A DNA stretch of 37,640 nt from JBOGDS01 sp050743075 (GCA_050743075.1 JBOGDS010000032.1:1-37640), one strand, 5' to 3'; positions 7,946 to 15,989 are shown, counted from the first letter of the stretch. The notes: generated from the sequence alone by a model not told the origin. Translations and numbers: made by a program.

Positions 7946-8827
7946 TCAGTCCTCGATCTCACGCAGCATGGCGCCGAGGATCTCGGCCGTGCGATTGGGA
8001 CGCTCGGCCTCGATACACAGCCGCTCCATGGCCGCGGCGTAGTGGTCGACGTCCTCCCGCTTGTCCAGGTAGAGAGCACTGGTCAGCTGCTCGACGTAGA
8101 CCACGTCGGGCAGGTCCTGGTCGGGGAAACGCAGGATGCTGAAGGACCCACCGGCCGCGGCATGGCCGCCGGCGTGGAACGGAATCACCTGAAGCCGGAT
8201 GTGCGGCTGCTTGGTGGCGTCGACCAGCGCCTGAAGCTGGGCACGCATCACATCGGCACCGCCGATCGGCCGCCGAAGGGCACCCTCGTCGACGACCACC
8301 CACAGCTGGGGAGGGTCCGTGCGCGTGAGGAGCTGCTGGCGCCTCATCCGCAGGGTGACTCTGCGTTCGACCTCCTCCGTGGCGGCGCTGCCGTGGCCGA
8401 GGAGGATGACGGCACGCGCATAGTCCGCCGTCTGCAGCAGCCCGGGTACGAACTGGACCTCGTAGGTACGAACGAGCGACGCGGAGGTCTCGAGCCCAAG
8501 GTAGGACTGGAACCAGCCGGGCAGGATGTCGCCGTCGCGGTGCCACCAACCCGGCGCGTTGGCCTCGCGGGCCCGAGTCAGCAGCCCATCGCGCTCTTCC
8601 TGATCGGCGACGCCGTAGAGCGTGAGCAGGTCGGCGATGTCACGTTCCTTGAAGCCGACCCGGCCGAGCTCCATCCGGCTGATCTTCGACTCGGACGCCC
8701 GGATCTCCCAGCCCGCGGTCTCCCGGCTGACACCCTGCGCCTCGCGGAGCCGGCGCAGATGTGACCCGAGCAGCATGCGCAGGACGGTCGGCCCGCCGGC
8801 CGCCCCACCCTCCGGCTGTGCCGTCAC
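7946..8827 (-). CDS. XRE-family HTH regulator with DUF5753 (WhiJ/Scr1-like)
   Basis: This 293-residue protein has an N-terminal HTH_31 domain (about 18-72: LGSHLRRLREAQGVSRETAG, then ASESKISRMELGR) and a C-terminal DUF5753 domain (about 95-290, with ETSASLVRTYEVQFVPGLLQ and VIPFHAGGHAAAGGSFSILR). Such regulators pair with a small DUF397 protein, as in the Streptomyces WhiJ-type and Scr1-type loci, where the small partner modulates the DNA-binding protein. The start is GTG at 8827, with CAGGAG 6 nt upstream. The DUF397 partner is the next gene upstream, 117 nt away. Two perfect palindromes lie 25-50 nt before this start and are candidate autoregulatory operators. Confidence 0.9.
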   Translation of the reverse strand: MTAQPEGGAAGGPTVLRMLLGSHLRRLREAQGVSRETAGWEIRASESKISRMELGRVGFKERDIADLLTLYGVADQEERDGLLTRAREANAPGWWHRDGDILPGWFQSYLGLETSASLVRTYEVQFVPGLLQTADYARAVILLGHGSAATEEVERRVTLRMRRQQLLTRTDPPQLWVVVDEGALRRPIGGADVMRAQLQALVDATKQPHIRLQVIPFHAGGHAAAGGSFSILRFPDQDLPDVVYVEQLTSALYLDKREDVDHYAAAMERLCIEAERPNRTAEILGAMLREIED

Positions 8828-8852
8828 GCTTGCTCCTGCCGCTCCACTTCAC

Positions 8853-8877
8853 GCGCATGCGCCCTATGCGTACGCAT
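8853..8877. promoter_or_regulatory. Two palindromes upstream of the XRE/DUF5753 gene
   Basis: GCGCATGCGC (8853-8862) and ATGCGTACGCAT (8866-8877) are both perfect palindromes, 3 nt apart, 26-50 nt before the regulator's GTG. Their position fits an operator overlapping the promoter or leader. The words resemble the TGCACGTGCA/GCATGC palindromes before the DUF397 gene, suggesting one protein recognises both. Confidence 0.5.
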
Positions 8878-8944
8878 GCTATGACCCGCTGTGGACGAAA
8901 GGAACGGAATCGCCGCATGAACCGGGCGGCAGTGAACGGGCGGG

Positions 8945-9184
8945 TCAGGCGACGAGGTTGTCGAAATCGCCGTTCTTGGCCCCCTGCACGAATGCGACGA
9001 TCTCGTCTGAGGTGTAGACCAGTGCGGGGCCGTGCGGGTCGCGTGAGTTCCGGACGGCCACCCCCGCGCCGCCCGGCAGGCTTGCCATCTCGACGCAGTT
9101 TCCGCTCGGGTTGCTCAGGCGGCTCTTCTGCCAGATGGCGCCCGCCAGCAGGTCTGCGGGTATGCCGTTGTACGGCTGGCTCAT
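8945..9184 (-). CDS. DUF397 domain protein (partner of XRE/DUF5753 regulator)
   Basis: This 79-residue protein has the DUF397 hallmarks: WQKSRLSNPSGNCVEMA (about 18-34), VAVRNSRDPHGPALVYTSDE (about 42-61) and a C-terminal helix beginning IVAFVQGAKNGDF. Streptomyces BldB and the WhiJ-associated small proteins belong to this family and act through an adjacent XRE regulator. The ATG at 9184 was preferred to an in-frame start at 9286 because GAAGAGGA lies at proper spacing and homology begins after MSQPYNG. The upstream extension would be His/Val-rich and would read through the palindromic promoter region. It lies directly upstream of the XRE/DUF5753 gene on the same strand. Confidence 0.9.
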   Translation of the reverse strand: MSQPYNGIPADLLAGAIWQKSRLSNPSGNCVEMASLPGGAGVAVRNSRDPHGPALVYTSDEIVAFVQGAKNGDFDNLVA

Positions 9185-9221
9185 CGAGTCCTCTTCAGGT
9201 GAGGGGTCGTCAGGAATAACA

Positions 9222-9278
9222 TGCACGTGCAGTAGGACTTGCGCATGCACGCCATGAGGAGCACCATAGCGCACGTGC
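9222..9278. promoter_or_regulatory. Palindrome cluster upstream of the DUF397 gene
   Basis: TGCACGTGCA (9222-9231) is a perfect 10-bp palindrome. GCATGC lies at 9243-9248 and GCACGTGC at 9271-9278. They lie 38-94 nt before the DUF397 ATG, next to the AT-rich word TGTTAT on the minus strand (9216-9221) that may be the -10. Repeated CACGTG/CATGC palindromes suggest several operator half-sites for the cognate XRE regulator. Confidence 0.5.
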
Positions 9279-9362
9279 ACTTGCATCGGGAGAAGGCAAG
9301 GTCACGCCGGCTCCTCGATGGCCTGTCGAGAACGCTCCACGCCATCGAGTGAACGGGTGGAC

Positions 9363-9404
9363 GTACCGCGGCGCGACGCGGATCCCCTGCTCGCGTCGCG
9401 GTAC
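9363..9404. terminator. Hairpin downstream of menA
   Basis: GTACCGCG (9363-9370) pairs with CGCGGTAC (9397-9404). Alternatively, CGCGACGCG (9372-9380) pairs with CGCGTCGCG (9392-9400), so two competing stems can form. It lies 27 nt past the menA stop, in transcription direction. Termination of menB-menE-menA is the likely role; there is no T-tract. Confidence 0.45.
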
Positions 9405-9430
9405 GGACGCCTGAAGCGTGCGCCCGGCCG

Positions 9431-10312
9431 TCAGATCCCGGTGATGAACAGGCCCAGGGCGAGCAAGACGGCGTAGGCCAGTTCGGTCCGGGCCGTGTCG
9501 CGCAGAACCGGCACCAGCGCAGGTCCGCGTGCACCCCGAGCGACCGGGCGCGCGGCTCGAAAAGCGAGCGGCACCGAGAACAGGGCGAGCGCCGCCCAGG
9601 CCCGGCCCGCGACCGCCAGGGCGATCGCCAGCGCATAGGCAGTCACAAGCAGGGCGACATAGAGCATCCGGGTTCGACGAGAGCCGAGGAACACCGCGAG
9701 CGTGCGCTTGCCGCTGCGTACGTCGGTCTGCATGTCGCGCACGTTGTTCGCGACCAGGATGGCGCAGGCCAGGCACCCCACCGCCACACCCGAGACGACC
9801 GACGACGCCGTGATGCGTCCCACCTGGACGTATGTCGTGCCGACGACCGCGACCAGGCCGAAGAACACGAACACCGACACCTCTCCCAGGCCGCGGTAGC
9901 CGTAGGGACGCGAGCCGCCGGTGTAGTACCAGGCCGCGGCGACTGCCAGCGCCCCGACGGCGAGCAGCCACCACTCGCCGGTGAGCAGCACCAGGGCCGA
10001 GCCGGCGACCGCGGCCACGGCGAAGCACCACCAGGCTGCGACCCGGACCGACATCGGTGGCGCCGAGCCGGAGCCCACCAGCCGCAGCGGACCCACGCGC
10101 TGGTCGTCGGTGCCACGTACCCCGTCGGCGTAGTCGTTGGCGTAGTTGGCACCGACCTGGAGCGCAAGAGCGACGACGAGGGCCAGCAGGGCCCGCGGCA
10201 GTACGGCGGACCCGGCGGCCGCGGCCGCCCCGGTCCCGACCAGCACCGGCGCCACCGCTGCAGGCAGCGTGCGCGGGCGCGCACCGGTGACCCAGTCGGT
10301 CAGGCCGGCCAT
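9431..10312 (-). CDS. menA: 1,4-dihydroxy-2-naphthoate polyprenyltransferase
   Basis: This UbiA-family integral membrane prenyltransferase attaches the polyprenyl chain to 1,4-dihydroxy-2-naphthoate, giving demethylmenaquinone. The 293-residue product starts MAGLTDWVTGARPRTLPAAV. It has the first Asp-rich Mg-diphosphate motif NDYADGVRGTD (59-69) and a second Asp-containing region ANNVRDMQTDVRSGKRTLA. About eight or nine hydrophobic helices are visible. The ATG at 10312 overlaps the menE stop by one base (TGATG), so the two are translationally coupled. An in-frame extension upstream would only read menE in another frame. The prenyl donor is probably made by the polyprenyl synthase at 35.5 kb. 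Confidence 0.95.
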   Translation of the reverse strand: MAGLTDWVTGARPRTLPAAVAPVLVGTGAAAAAGSAVLPRALLALVVALALQVGANYANDYADGVRGTDDQRVGPLRLVGSGSAPPMSVRVAAWWCFAVAAVAGSALVLLTGEWWLLAVGALAVAAAWYYTGGSRPYGYRGLGEVSVFVFFGLVAVVGTTYVQVGRITASSVVSGVAVGCLACAILVANNVRDMQTDVRSGKRTLAVFLGSRRTRMLYVALLVTAYALAIALAVAGRAWAALALFSVPLAFRAARPVARGARGPALVPVLRDTARTELAYAVLLALGLFITGI

Positions 10313-11571
10313 CAGGCCGTGGTCGTCTCGAGCAGCCGGGCGGTGAGTTCTCGACGGTCGACCTTGCCGCCGGGCAGCCTGGGCAGGGTCCGGACGACCA
10401 CGAGCTCTTTCGGGGCGTGGGCGGCGGGCGAGCTGCGCTGTACGTGCGCGCGCACTGAAGCCAGCGTCGGCGGATCGGCCGGGATACGGGGGACGACGAC
10501 CGCGACCACGCGCTGACCCCATTTCGGGTCGGGTACGGCAACGGTCGCGACGTCGGCGACCCCGGGGTGGCCGGCGACCACGGCATCGACAGCCGGCAGC
10601 GGGACGTTGACCCCGCCGGAGACCGCGACGTCGTCGACCCGGCCGTCCACCTCCAGGCGCCCGTCGGCGTCGACGCTACCGAGATCCGCGGCCGTGAACC
10701 AGCCGTCGGCGAGAGCCTCCCGAGTGAGATCGGGACGTAGCCGGTAGCCATGCATCAGCATCGGGCCGGCCAGGCGGACCCGGCCGTCCTCGGTCGTGGA
10801 CACCCGCACGCCGTCGAGCGGCAAGCCGTCGTAGACGCAGCCACCGCAGGTCTCGGTCATCCCGTACGTCGTGACGACCGGCACGCCGGCCGAGCGCGCC
10901 CGGTCCAGCAGACCCGGTGCGCAGGCCGAGCCGCCCACCAGCACGGCGTCGAACGCGGTGAGCGCCGCGAGCGCCGCGCCGTCCGCGTCCAGGATCACGC
11001 AGAGTTGATGTGGTACCAGGGCGGTGTAGCGGCGCGTCGTGGTGCTGTGCAGGACGCGGACGCTGGCCGCCGCGAACGACTCGGGGTCGAAGCCCCGGCT
11101 GAGATCCATCGCGATCGGCTCCGCACCGGCCACGACGGAGCGGACCAGGACCATCAGGCCGCCGACGTGGGTGGCAGGCAGCGCCAGCAGCCATCGGCCG
11201 GGCCCGCCGAGCCGGTCGTGCGTCGCGGTCGCCGAAGCGCGAAGCGCTGCCGAGCCGAGCAGGACGCCCTTCGGCTCGCCGGTCGACCCCGACGTCGGTA
11301 CGACCAGCGCCACCGGGTCGTCGTGGCTCTCGACCGGGACGCTGGGCCGCAGCGCGGTGAGCAGGCTGTCCCGGACTGCGGCCGGGTGCTCCGGCAGTGG
11401 CAGCAACGCCGGGCCGCCGTCGAGCGCGGACGCCACAGCGGGGAGGATCCGGCGGAGCACGGTGGGCCCCAGTGGTACGCCGAGGGCGTCGAGCGACCGC
11501 GTGCCCATGGAGGTCGAAGTCTGCATGCCGCGCCTCAGCGTACGCACGAGCGCCGCCGGGGTCACGCTCAC
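10312..11571 (-). CDS. menE: o-succinylbenzoate--CoA ligase
   Basis: This ANL-superfamily acyl-CoA synthetase activates o-succinylbenzoate with ATP and CoA to OSB-CoA, the MenB substrate. Visible motifs are the P-loop PTSGSTGEPKGVLL, TTYGMTETCGG (A5), GRVRLAGPMLMHGY, GWFTAADLGSVDADGRLEVDGR (A7/A8), and the C-terminal lysine region LPGGKVDRREL. Length is 419 residues with GTG at 11571. The N-terminus is weakly determined: ATG codons at 11526 and 11508 are alternatives, because no strong ribosome binding site precedes 11571. It lies 27 nt downstream of menB and overlaps menA by one base, forming menB-menE-menA. Confidence 0.93.
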   Translation of the reverse strand: MSVTPAALVRTLRRGMQTSTSMGTRSLDALGVPLGPTVLRRILPAVASALDGGPALLPLPEHPAAVRDSLLTALRPSVPVESHDDPVALVVPTSGSTGEPKGVLLGSAALRASATATHDRLGGPGRWLLALPATHVGGLMVLVRSVVAGAEPIAMDLSRGFDPESFAAASVRVLHSTTTRRYTALVPHQLCVILDADGAALAALTAFDAVLVGGSACAPGLLDRARSAGVPVVTTYGMTETCGGCVYDGLPLDGVRVSTTEDGRVRLAGPMLMHGYRLRPDLTREALADGWFTAADLGSVDADGRLEVDGRVDDVAVSGGVNVPLPAVDAVVAGHPGVADVATVAVPDPKWGQRVVAVVVPRIPADPPTLASVRAHVQRSSPAAHAPKELVVVRTLPRLPGGKVDRRELTARLLETTTA

Positions 11572-11598
11572 CCTGAACAGAAGTGGAGAGGGCGGCGC

Positions 11599-12510
11599 TC
11601 AGTAGTTCCGGGGGAAGGGTGACCAGTCGGGGTCGCGCTTCTCCAGGAACGCGTCCCGGCCCTCCACGGCCTCGTCGGTCAGGTAGGCGAGCCGGGTCGC
11701 CTCGCCGGCGAAGATCTGCTGGCCGACCATGCCGTCGTCGACGGCGTTGAACGCGAACTTGAGCATCCGCTGTGCCGTCGGGCTCTTGCCGTTGATCGTG
11801 GCAGCCCACTCCAGCGCCACCGACTCCAGCGACGCGTGCGGTACGACGGCGTTGACCATGCCCATCCGGTGCGCGTCCTGGGCCGAGTGCTCCGAGCCGA
11901 GGAAGAAGATCTCGCGGGCGAACTTCTGCCCGACCTGGCGGGCCAGGTACGCCGAGCCGTACCCACCATCGAACGAGCCGACGTCGGCGTCGGTCTGCTT
12001 GAACCGCGCGTGCTCGGCGCTGGCGAGCGTCAGGTCGCAGACGACGTGCAGGCTGTGGCCACCGCCGGCCGCCCAGCCGGGCACCACGGCGATGACGACC
12101 TTCGGCATGAACCGGATCAGGCGCTGCACCTCCAGGATGTGCAGCCGGCCGGCACGCGCCGGATCGACCGTGTCCGCGGTCTCGCCGCTGGCGTAGCGGT
12201 ATCCGGAACGGCCACGGATGCGCTGGTCGCCGCCGGAGCAGAACGCCCACCCGCCGTCCCGGGGGGACGGTCCGTTGCCGGTGAGCAGGACACATCCCAC
12301 GTCGGGCGTCGTCCGGGCGTGGTCGAGCGCCCGGTAGAGCTCGTCGACCGTGTGCGGACGGAACGCGTTGCGCACCTCGGGGCGGTCGAACGCGATCCGG
12401 ACGGTGCCCTGGTCGCGGCCGTCGACGACGTGCCGCTCGTAGGTGATGTCGGTGAGGTCGAAACCCTCGACACTGCGCCACGCCGAGGGGTCGTACGGTC
12501 CGGGCGTCAT
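11599..12510 (-). CDS. menB: 1,4-dihydroxy-2-naphthoyl-CoA synthase
   Basis: This crotonase-fold enzyme closes the naphthoquinone ring by Dieckmann-type condensation of OSB-CoA. The 303-residue product contains VRIAFDRPEVRNAFRPHTVD (CoA-binding start), GWAFCSGGDQRIRGRSGY (oxyanion-hole segment), GWAAGGGHSLHVVCDLTLAS, and SFDGGYGSAYLARQVG with the conserved Asp-Gly-Gly region. The ATG at 12510 was chosen for the AAGGAG 5 nt upstream and for homology starting nearby; the frame is open further upstream but lacks homology there. It is the first gene of menB-menE-menA and is divergent from the lipoprotein-menC-menD unit, sharing a 138-nt promoter region. Confidence 0.95.
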   Translation of the reverse strand: MTPGPYDPSAWRSVEGFDLTDITYERHVVDGRDQGTVRIAFDRPEVRNAFRPHTVDELYRALDHARTTPDVGCVLLTGNGPSPRDGGWAFCSGGDQRIRGRSGYRYASGETADTVDPARAGRLHILEVQRLIRFMPKVVIAVVPGWAAGGGHSLHVVCDLTLASAEHARFKQTDADVGSFDGGYGSAYLARQVGQKFAREIFFLGSEHSAQDAHRMGMVNAVVPHASLESVALEWAATINGKSPTAQRMLKFAFNAVDDGMVGQQIFAGEATRLAYLTDEAVEGRDAFLEKRDPDWSPFPRNY

Positions 12511-12594
12511 CGTGCTCCTTCGCAGGTCACCCCGCGAGGATAAGTCTCGTCCACATGGCGGTCGTGAACACCGGAATCGCGGCACCGCCTCGTC

Positions 12595-12600
12595 TAGGCT
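12595..12600 (+). promoter_or_regulatory. -10 box (TAGGCT) for lipoprotein-menC-menD
   Basis: TAGGCT lies 48 nt before the lipoprotein ATG in the menB/lipoprotein divergent gap, leaving room for a short leader with a GGGGGAG ribosome binding site. No clear -35 is visible. A possible menB -10 on the opposite strand is TATCCT (12538-12543). Confidence 0.4.
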
Positions 12601-12648
12601 CGGCAGTGATCGCCGACGGCCGCCATGCGCTCCGGGGGAGCCTTCCCT

Positions 12649-13191
12649 ATGACCCGTCGTTCCGTTCCAGGACTCGCCGTGTGCGGTGCCGTGCTGGTCA
12701 TGCTGGGAGGCTGCGGCGGCGACGATCCAGCGCCGTCGGCGTCGGGCTGGACGACCGTCACCGACGAGCCGAGCGGAGCGAGCATCGACCTGCCGGCGCC
12801 GGCAGAACCGGAGGCCGACACGGCGCACAGTGCCGACGGTTCGTCGGTGACACTGCGCAACTACACGACGACGGTGGCAGGCGGCCAGGTCGAGGTCGGG
12901 TTCAACGTGCTCGACACCCACGGCCAGCGGTACGACTTCGCCGCCGGAGTTCGGGAGGTTGCCTCGAGTCTGGACGGGCGGGTGGTCTCGACCCGGGAGC
13001 TCGACGTCGACGGGCACGATGCCGTCGACGTCGAGCTCGCCTACGGTGGCGACAATGTCGTGATGTTCCAGCTCGTCGACCTGGACGACCACGTCGTCCA
13101 GCCCCTCGTTGCCGGCCCGGCCGCACGCCGCGACCTGGTGAAGGAGACGTACGAGCAGCTGACGAGTTCTCTCGACGTCGCCGGGTCATGA
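12649..13191 (+). CDS. Secreted lipoprotein, PsbP/DUF1795-like, coupled to menC
   Basis: The 180-residue product has a lipoprotein signal peptide: MTRR, a hydrophobic core, then the lipobox LGGCGG, giving an acylated Cys near residue 22. The mature part begins with a short Ser/Pro-rich linker. It continues as alternating beta strands (PSGASIDLPAPAEPE, VTLRNYTTTVAGGQVEVGF, VVSTRELDVDGHDAVDVEL) that resemble PsbP/Mog1-type secreted domains; this is by pattern only. ATG at 12649 follows GGGGGAG, while the upstream ATG at 12625 would spoil the signal peptide. Its stop overlaps menC by 4 nt (ATGA), so it is translated with a quinone enzyme. Function unknown. Confidence 0.82.
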   Translation: MTRRSVPGLAVCGAVLVMLGGCGGDDPAPSASGWTTVTDEPSGASIDLPAPAEPEADTAHSADGSSVTLRNYTTTVAGGQVEVGFNVLDTHGQRYDFAAGVREVASSLDGRVVSTRELDVDGHDAVDVELAYGGDNVVMFQLVDLDDHVVQPLVAGPAARRDLVKETYEQLTSSLDVAGS

Positions 13192-14138
13192 CGGGGAGGT
13201 CGTGGCACGTCTACGCCGTCCCCTTGCGCACCGCGTTCCGCGGTATCGAGGTGCGCGAGGGCGTGCTGATGCGGGGGCCGGCGGGTTGGGGTGAGTTCTC
13301 CCCGTTTCGCGAGTACGACGACGTCGAAGCCGCCGCATGGTGGCACGCGGCCGTCGAGGCCGCCGACCGCGGCTGGCCGGCACCCGTTCGCGACGAGGTA
13401 CCGGTGAATGCGACAGTACCTCCGGTCACGCCGGGCCAGGTGGCGGCGGTCCTGAACCGCTTCCCAGGGTGCACGACGGCCAAGGTGAAGGTGGCGGCCG
13501 CGGGGCAGCGGCCCACCGACGACGAGGCCAGGCTGGAGGCCGTTCGGGAGAGGCTCGGCCCTGCGGGGCGGGTCCGGATCGATGCCAACGGGGCGTGGGA
13601 CGTCGAGACGGCGGCTCGGCTGCTGCCGCGGTACGACCGGGCCGCAGGTGGCCTTGAGTACGCCGAGCAACCCTGCCCGGCCGTCGAGGACCTGGCGGCC
13701 GTGCGCCGCCGGGTGCAGGTGCCGATCGCCGCCGACGAGTCGATCCGGCGGGCTGACGACCCGCTGCGGGTGGCCCGCCTGCACGCGGCCGACGTCGCCG
13801 TCCTCAAGGTGCAGCCGCTCGGCGGCGTGCGGGCATGCCTGCGGATCGCCGAGACCATCGGGCTTCCTGTCGTGGTGTCCAGCGCGCTCGAGACGTCGGT
13901 GGGTATCGCGGCGGGCGTCGCGTTGGCCGCTGCCCTTCCGGAGCTGCCCTACGCCTGTGGGCTGGCCACGGTGGGGTTGTTGTCGCGCGATGTCGTCGAC
14001 CCGCCGCTGCTGGCGGCCGGCGGAATGCTGCCGGTCCACCGGCCGGAACCCGACCCGACCCTGCTGGCCGCCCTGCGCGCCGACGACGAGACGGCAGCCT
14101 GGTGGCGAGCCCGCGTGGCTCGGGTGTCTCGTCGCTGA
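13188..14138 (+). CDS. menC: o-succinylbenzoate synthase
   Basis: This enolase-superfamily enzyme dehydrates SHCHC to o-succinylbenzoate. The 316-residue product has the catalytic KVK pair (Lys99/Lys101 in TTAKVKVAAAG), metal ligands Asp132 (RIDANGAWD), Glu160 region (LEYAEQPCP) and Asp183 (IAADESIR), and Lys207 (AVLKVQPLGG). The capping N-terminus WHVYAVPLRTAFRGIEVREG is typical of the actinobacterial form. The ATG at 13188 overlaps the lipoprotein stop by 4 nt. menD follows after 24 nt. The frame is open upstream, but that sequence shadows the lipoprotein gene. Confidence 0.95.
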   Translation: MTGRSWHVYAVPLRTAFRGIEVREGVLMRGPAGWGEFSPFREYDDVEAAAWWHAAVEAADRGWPAPVRDEVPVNATVPPVTPGQVAAVLNRFPGCTTAKVKVAAAGQRPTDDEARLEAVRERLGPAGRVRIDANGAWDVETAARLLPRYDRAAGGLEYAEQPCPAVEDLAAVRRRVQVPIAADESIRRADDPLRVARLHAADVAVLKVQPLGGVRACLRIAETIGLPVVVSSALETSVGIAAGVALAAALPELPYACGLATVGLLSRDVVDPPLLAAGGMLPVHRPEPDPTLLAALRADDETAAWWRARVARVSRR

Positions 14139-14149
14139 GCCGGGCGGGA

Positions 14150-14155
14150 GACAAT
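14150..14155 (+). promoter_or_regulatory. Possible -10 (GACAAT) for menD
   Basis: GACAAT ends 7 nt before the menD ATG, the same spacing as the TANNNT boxes before menG and menF. The nearest Shine-Dalgarno-like GGGAG is 13 nt away, which is too far. menD may therefore also be made from a leaderless transcript in addition to read-through from menC. Confidence 0.3.
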
Positions 14156-14162
14156 CGCCGGC

Positions 14163-15854
14163 ATGAACCCGTCGACGGCGCTGGCCCGCGTTCTGGTCGA
14201 CGAGATGGTCCGTAACGGCGTCCGCGACGTCGTTCTCTCCCCGGGCTCACGCAACGCGCCACTGGCGTTCGCCCTGCACGCGGCCGACTCGGCCGGCCGG
14301 CTGCGGCTTCAGGTGCGGATCGACGAGCGCGGCGCCGGCTACCTGGCGCTCGGCCTGGCGAAGGTACGTGGCATCGCCGCCGTCGTGACCACGTCGGGGA
14401 CGGCCGTGGCGAACCTCCACCCCGCGGTCCTCGAGGCACACCACGCCGGCGTGGCGCTGCTGCTGCTCACGGCCGACCGGCCGGAGGAGCTTCGTGGAGT
14501 CGGCGCGAACCAGACCGTCGACCAGGTGGGGATCTTCGGCCGCTCTGTACGTCTGTTCCACGAGTTCACCGCGCCGTCGGATCGGACCGGCCAGGTGGCG
14601 TACTGGCGGTCAACGCTGAGCCGGGCATGTGTCGTCGCCCGAGGGTCCGTCAGTGGCGATCCCGGTCCCGTGCATCTCAACGTCTCGCTGCGCGAGCCCC
14701 TGGCGCCTGACGGCGCCGTCGGCGCCTGGCCTGAGTCGGTGGACGGCCGCGCCGACGGCGGCCCGTGGACGCTCGCCGAGACCATCGCGCCGCCCGAGGG
14801 GCCGAGCACGATCGGCGCCGTGCCGCGCACTCTCGTGGTCGTGGGTGACGCGCCTCTCTCCGCAGTCGCCGCGGCGGGCTTTGCAGCACGACGCAACGGC
14901 TGGCCGGTCGTGGCCGAGCCGGCCGCACGCGGAGGAGCAGGCCGCAACGCCGTGCCCTGCGGGCCGCTGCTGCTCGTAGCCGCGGCCTGGGTTGCGGCGA
15001 ACCGGCCCGACCGCGTACTGGCGGTCGGGCGGCCGACGCTCTCGCGGGAGGTCGCGGAGTTGCTCGGGGGCGACGCGGTGCCGGTCGAGGTCGTGGCGGT
15101 GCGACCCGAATGGCCCGACGCCGCACGCTCGGTCCGCCAGGTCCATCAGCTGCCGGCGTTGCGGTCTGTTGCCCCCACGCAGGTCGACGGCCAGTTCTTG
15201 GCCGCTTGGGAGTCCGCGGGTGGGGCGGCGGCCGTCGCCGTCACGAAGGTCCTGGCGGCGGAGGCGGTCCCGACCGGGGTCGCGGCGGTACGGGCAGTCC
15301 TGGACGCCCTGCCGGCTCCGAGCCTGCTGTACCTGGGCTCGTCGTCGGTGACACGCGACGTCGATCTGGTAGCCGACGCGCTGCCCGCGATCGTGCTCGC
15401 CAACCGCGGGGCTGCCGGCATCGACGGCACTGTGTCGGCGGCGGTCGGTGCCGCGCTGGGCCGCAGCGGTCGCGGTCCGGCGTACGCCCTGATCGGCGAC
15501 CTCACGTTCCTGCACGACGCGAACGGGCTGGTCATCGGGCCCGGCGAGCCCCGGCCGGACCTGTGCGTCGTGGTCCTCAACGACGACGGCGGCGGAATAT
15601 TCGGCCTGCTCGAGCCGGGCGCGCCGGAACACGCGGCCGCATTCGAGCGGGTCTTCGGCACCCCGCACGGCGTCGATCTCGCCGCGCTGTGTGCCGCGAC
15701 CGGCACGCCCCATGAGGTCGTCACGCTCGACGGTGTCGCAGCTGCGCTCCGCCCGCGGCCCGGCCTGCGGGTCGTGGAGATCCGCGTCGACCGCACCGTC
15801 CACCGCGACCTGCACGCTCGCCTGCGCGCCGCCGTGGCGGATGCGCTGCACTGA
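14163..15854 (+). CDS. menD: SEPHCHC synthase (2-oxoglutarate decarboxylase, menaquinone pathway)
   Basis: This ThDP-dependent enzyme joins 2-oxoglutarate-derived succinic semialdehyde to isochorismate. The 563-residue product has all expected blocks. The N-terminal PYR domain shows VVLSPGSRNAPLAFALH, RIDERGAGYLALGLAK (catalytic Glu), VTTSGTAVANLHPAV and TADRPEELRGVGANQTVDQ. The C-terminal PP domain shows ANRGAAGIDGTVSAAVGAAL and the ThDP/Mg motif LIGDLTFLHDANGL...VVLNDDGGGIFG. ATG at 14163 has no good ribosome binding site. It completes the lipoprotein-menC-menD unit and converges on menF, which supplies its isochorismate. Confidence 0.96.
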   Translation: MNPSTALARVLVDEMVRNGVRDVVLSPGSRNAPLAFALHAADSAGRLRLQVRIDERGAGYLALGLAKVRGIAAVVTTSGTAVANLHPAVLEAHHAGVALLLLTADRPEELRGVGANQTVDQVGIFGRSVRLFHEFTAPSDRTGQVAYWRSTLSRACVVARGSVSGDPGPVHLNVSLREPLAPDGAVGAWPESVDGRADGGPWTLAETIAPPEGPSTIGAVPRTLVVVGDAPLSAVAAAGFAARRNGWPVVAEPAARGGAGRNAVPCGPLLLVAAAWVAANRPDRVLAVGRPTLSREVAELLGGDAVPVEVVAVRPEWPDAARSVRQVHQLPALRSVAPTQVDGQFLAAWESAGGAAAVAVTKVLAAEAVPTGVAAVRAVLDALPAPSLLYLGSSSVTRDVDLVADALPAIVLANRGAAGIDGTVSAAVGAALGRSGRGPAYALIGDLTFLHDANGLVIGPGEPRPDLCVVVLNDDGGGIFGLLEPGAPEHAAAFERVFGTPHGVDLAALCAATGTPHEVVTLDGVAAALRPRPGLRVVEIRVDRTVHRDLHARLRAAVADALH

Positions 15855-15989
15855 GTTGAGCGGAGCAGAGGCGAGCCGGTCCGGTGGGGCCGCGCTGTGA
15901 TGCCGCGCGGTGATGTGGCCCGGGGCACGCTGAGGCCGCCCGGTCCGGCCGCCCGGCGGGATGGTCCCTGCAGGGGCTGAGGGGTGCCC

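Noticed and set aside
7037..9184. A biosynthetic or defence operon around the methyltransferase
   Set aside because: No nuclease, helicase, toxin fold, transporter or scaffold enzyme is present. The three genes fit a regulatory DUF397/XRE/methyltransferase set, so a defence label would not be supported.
12555..12580. TTCAC/GTGAAC-like half sites in the menB/lipoprotein divergent promoter as a second Rex operator
   Set aside because: Only one half (gtcgtgaaca) resembles the Rex word. The other side is not its inverted copy, so no palindrome exists.
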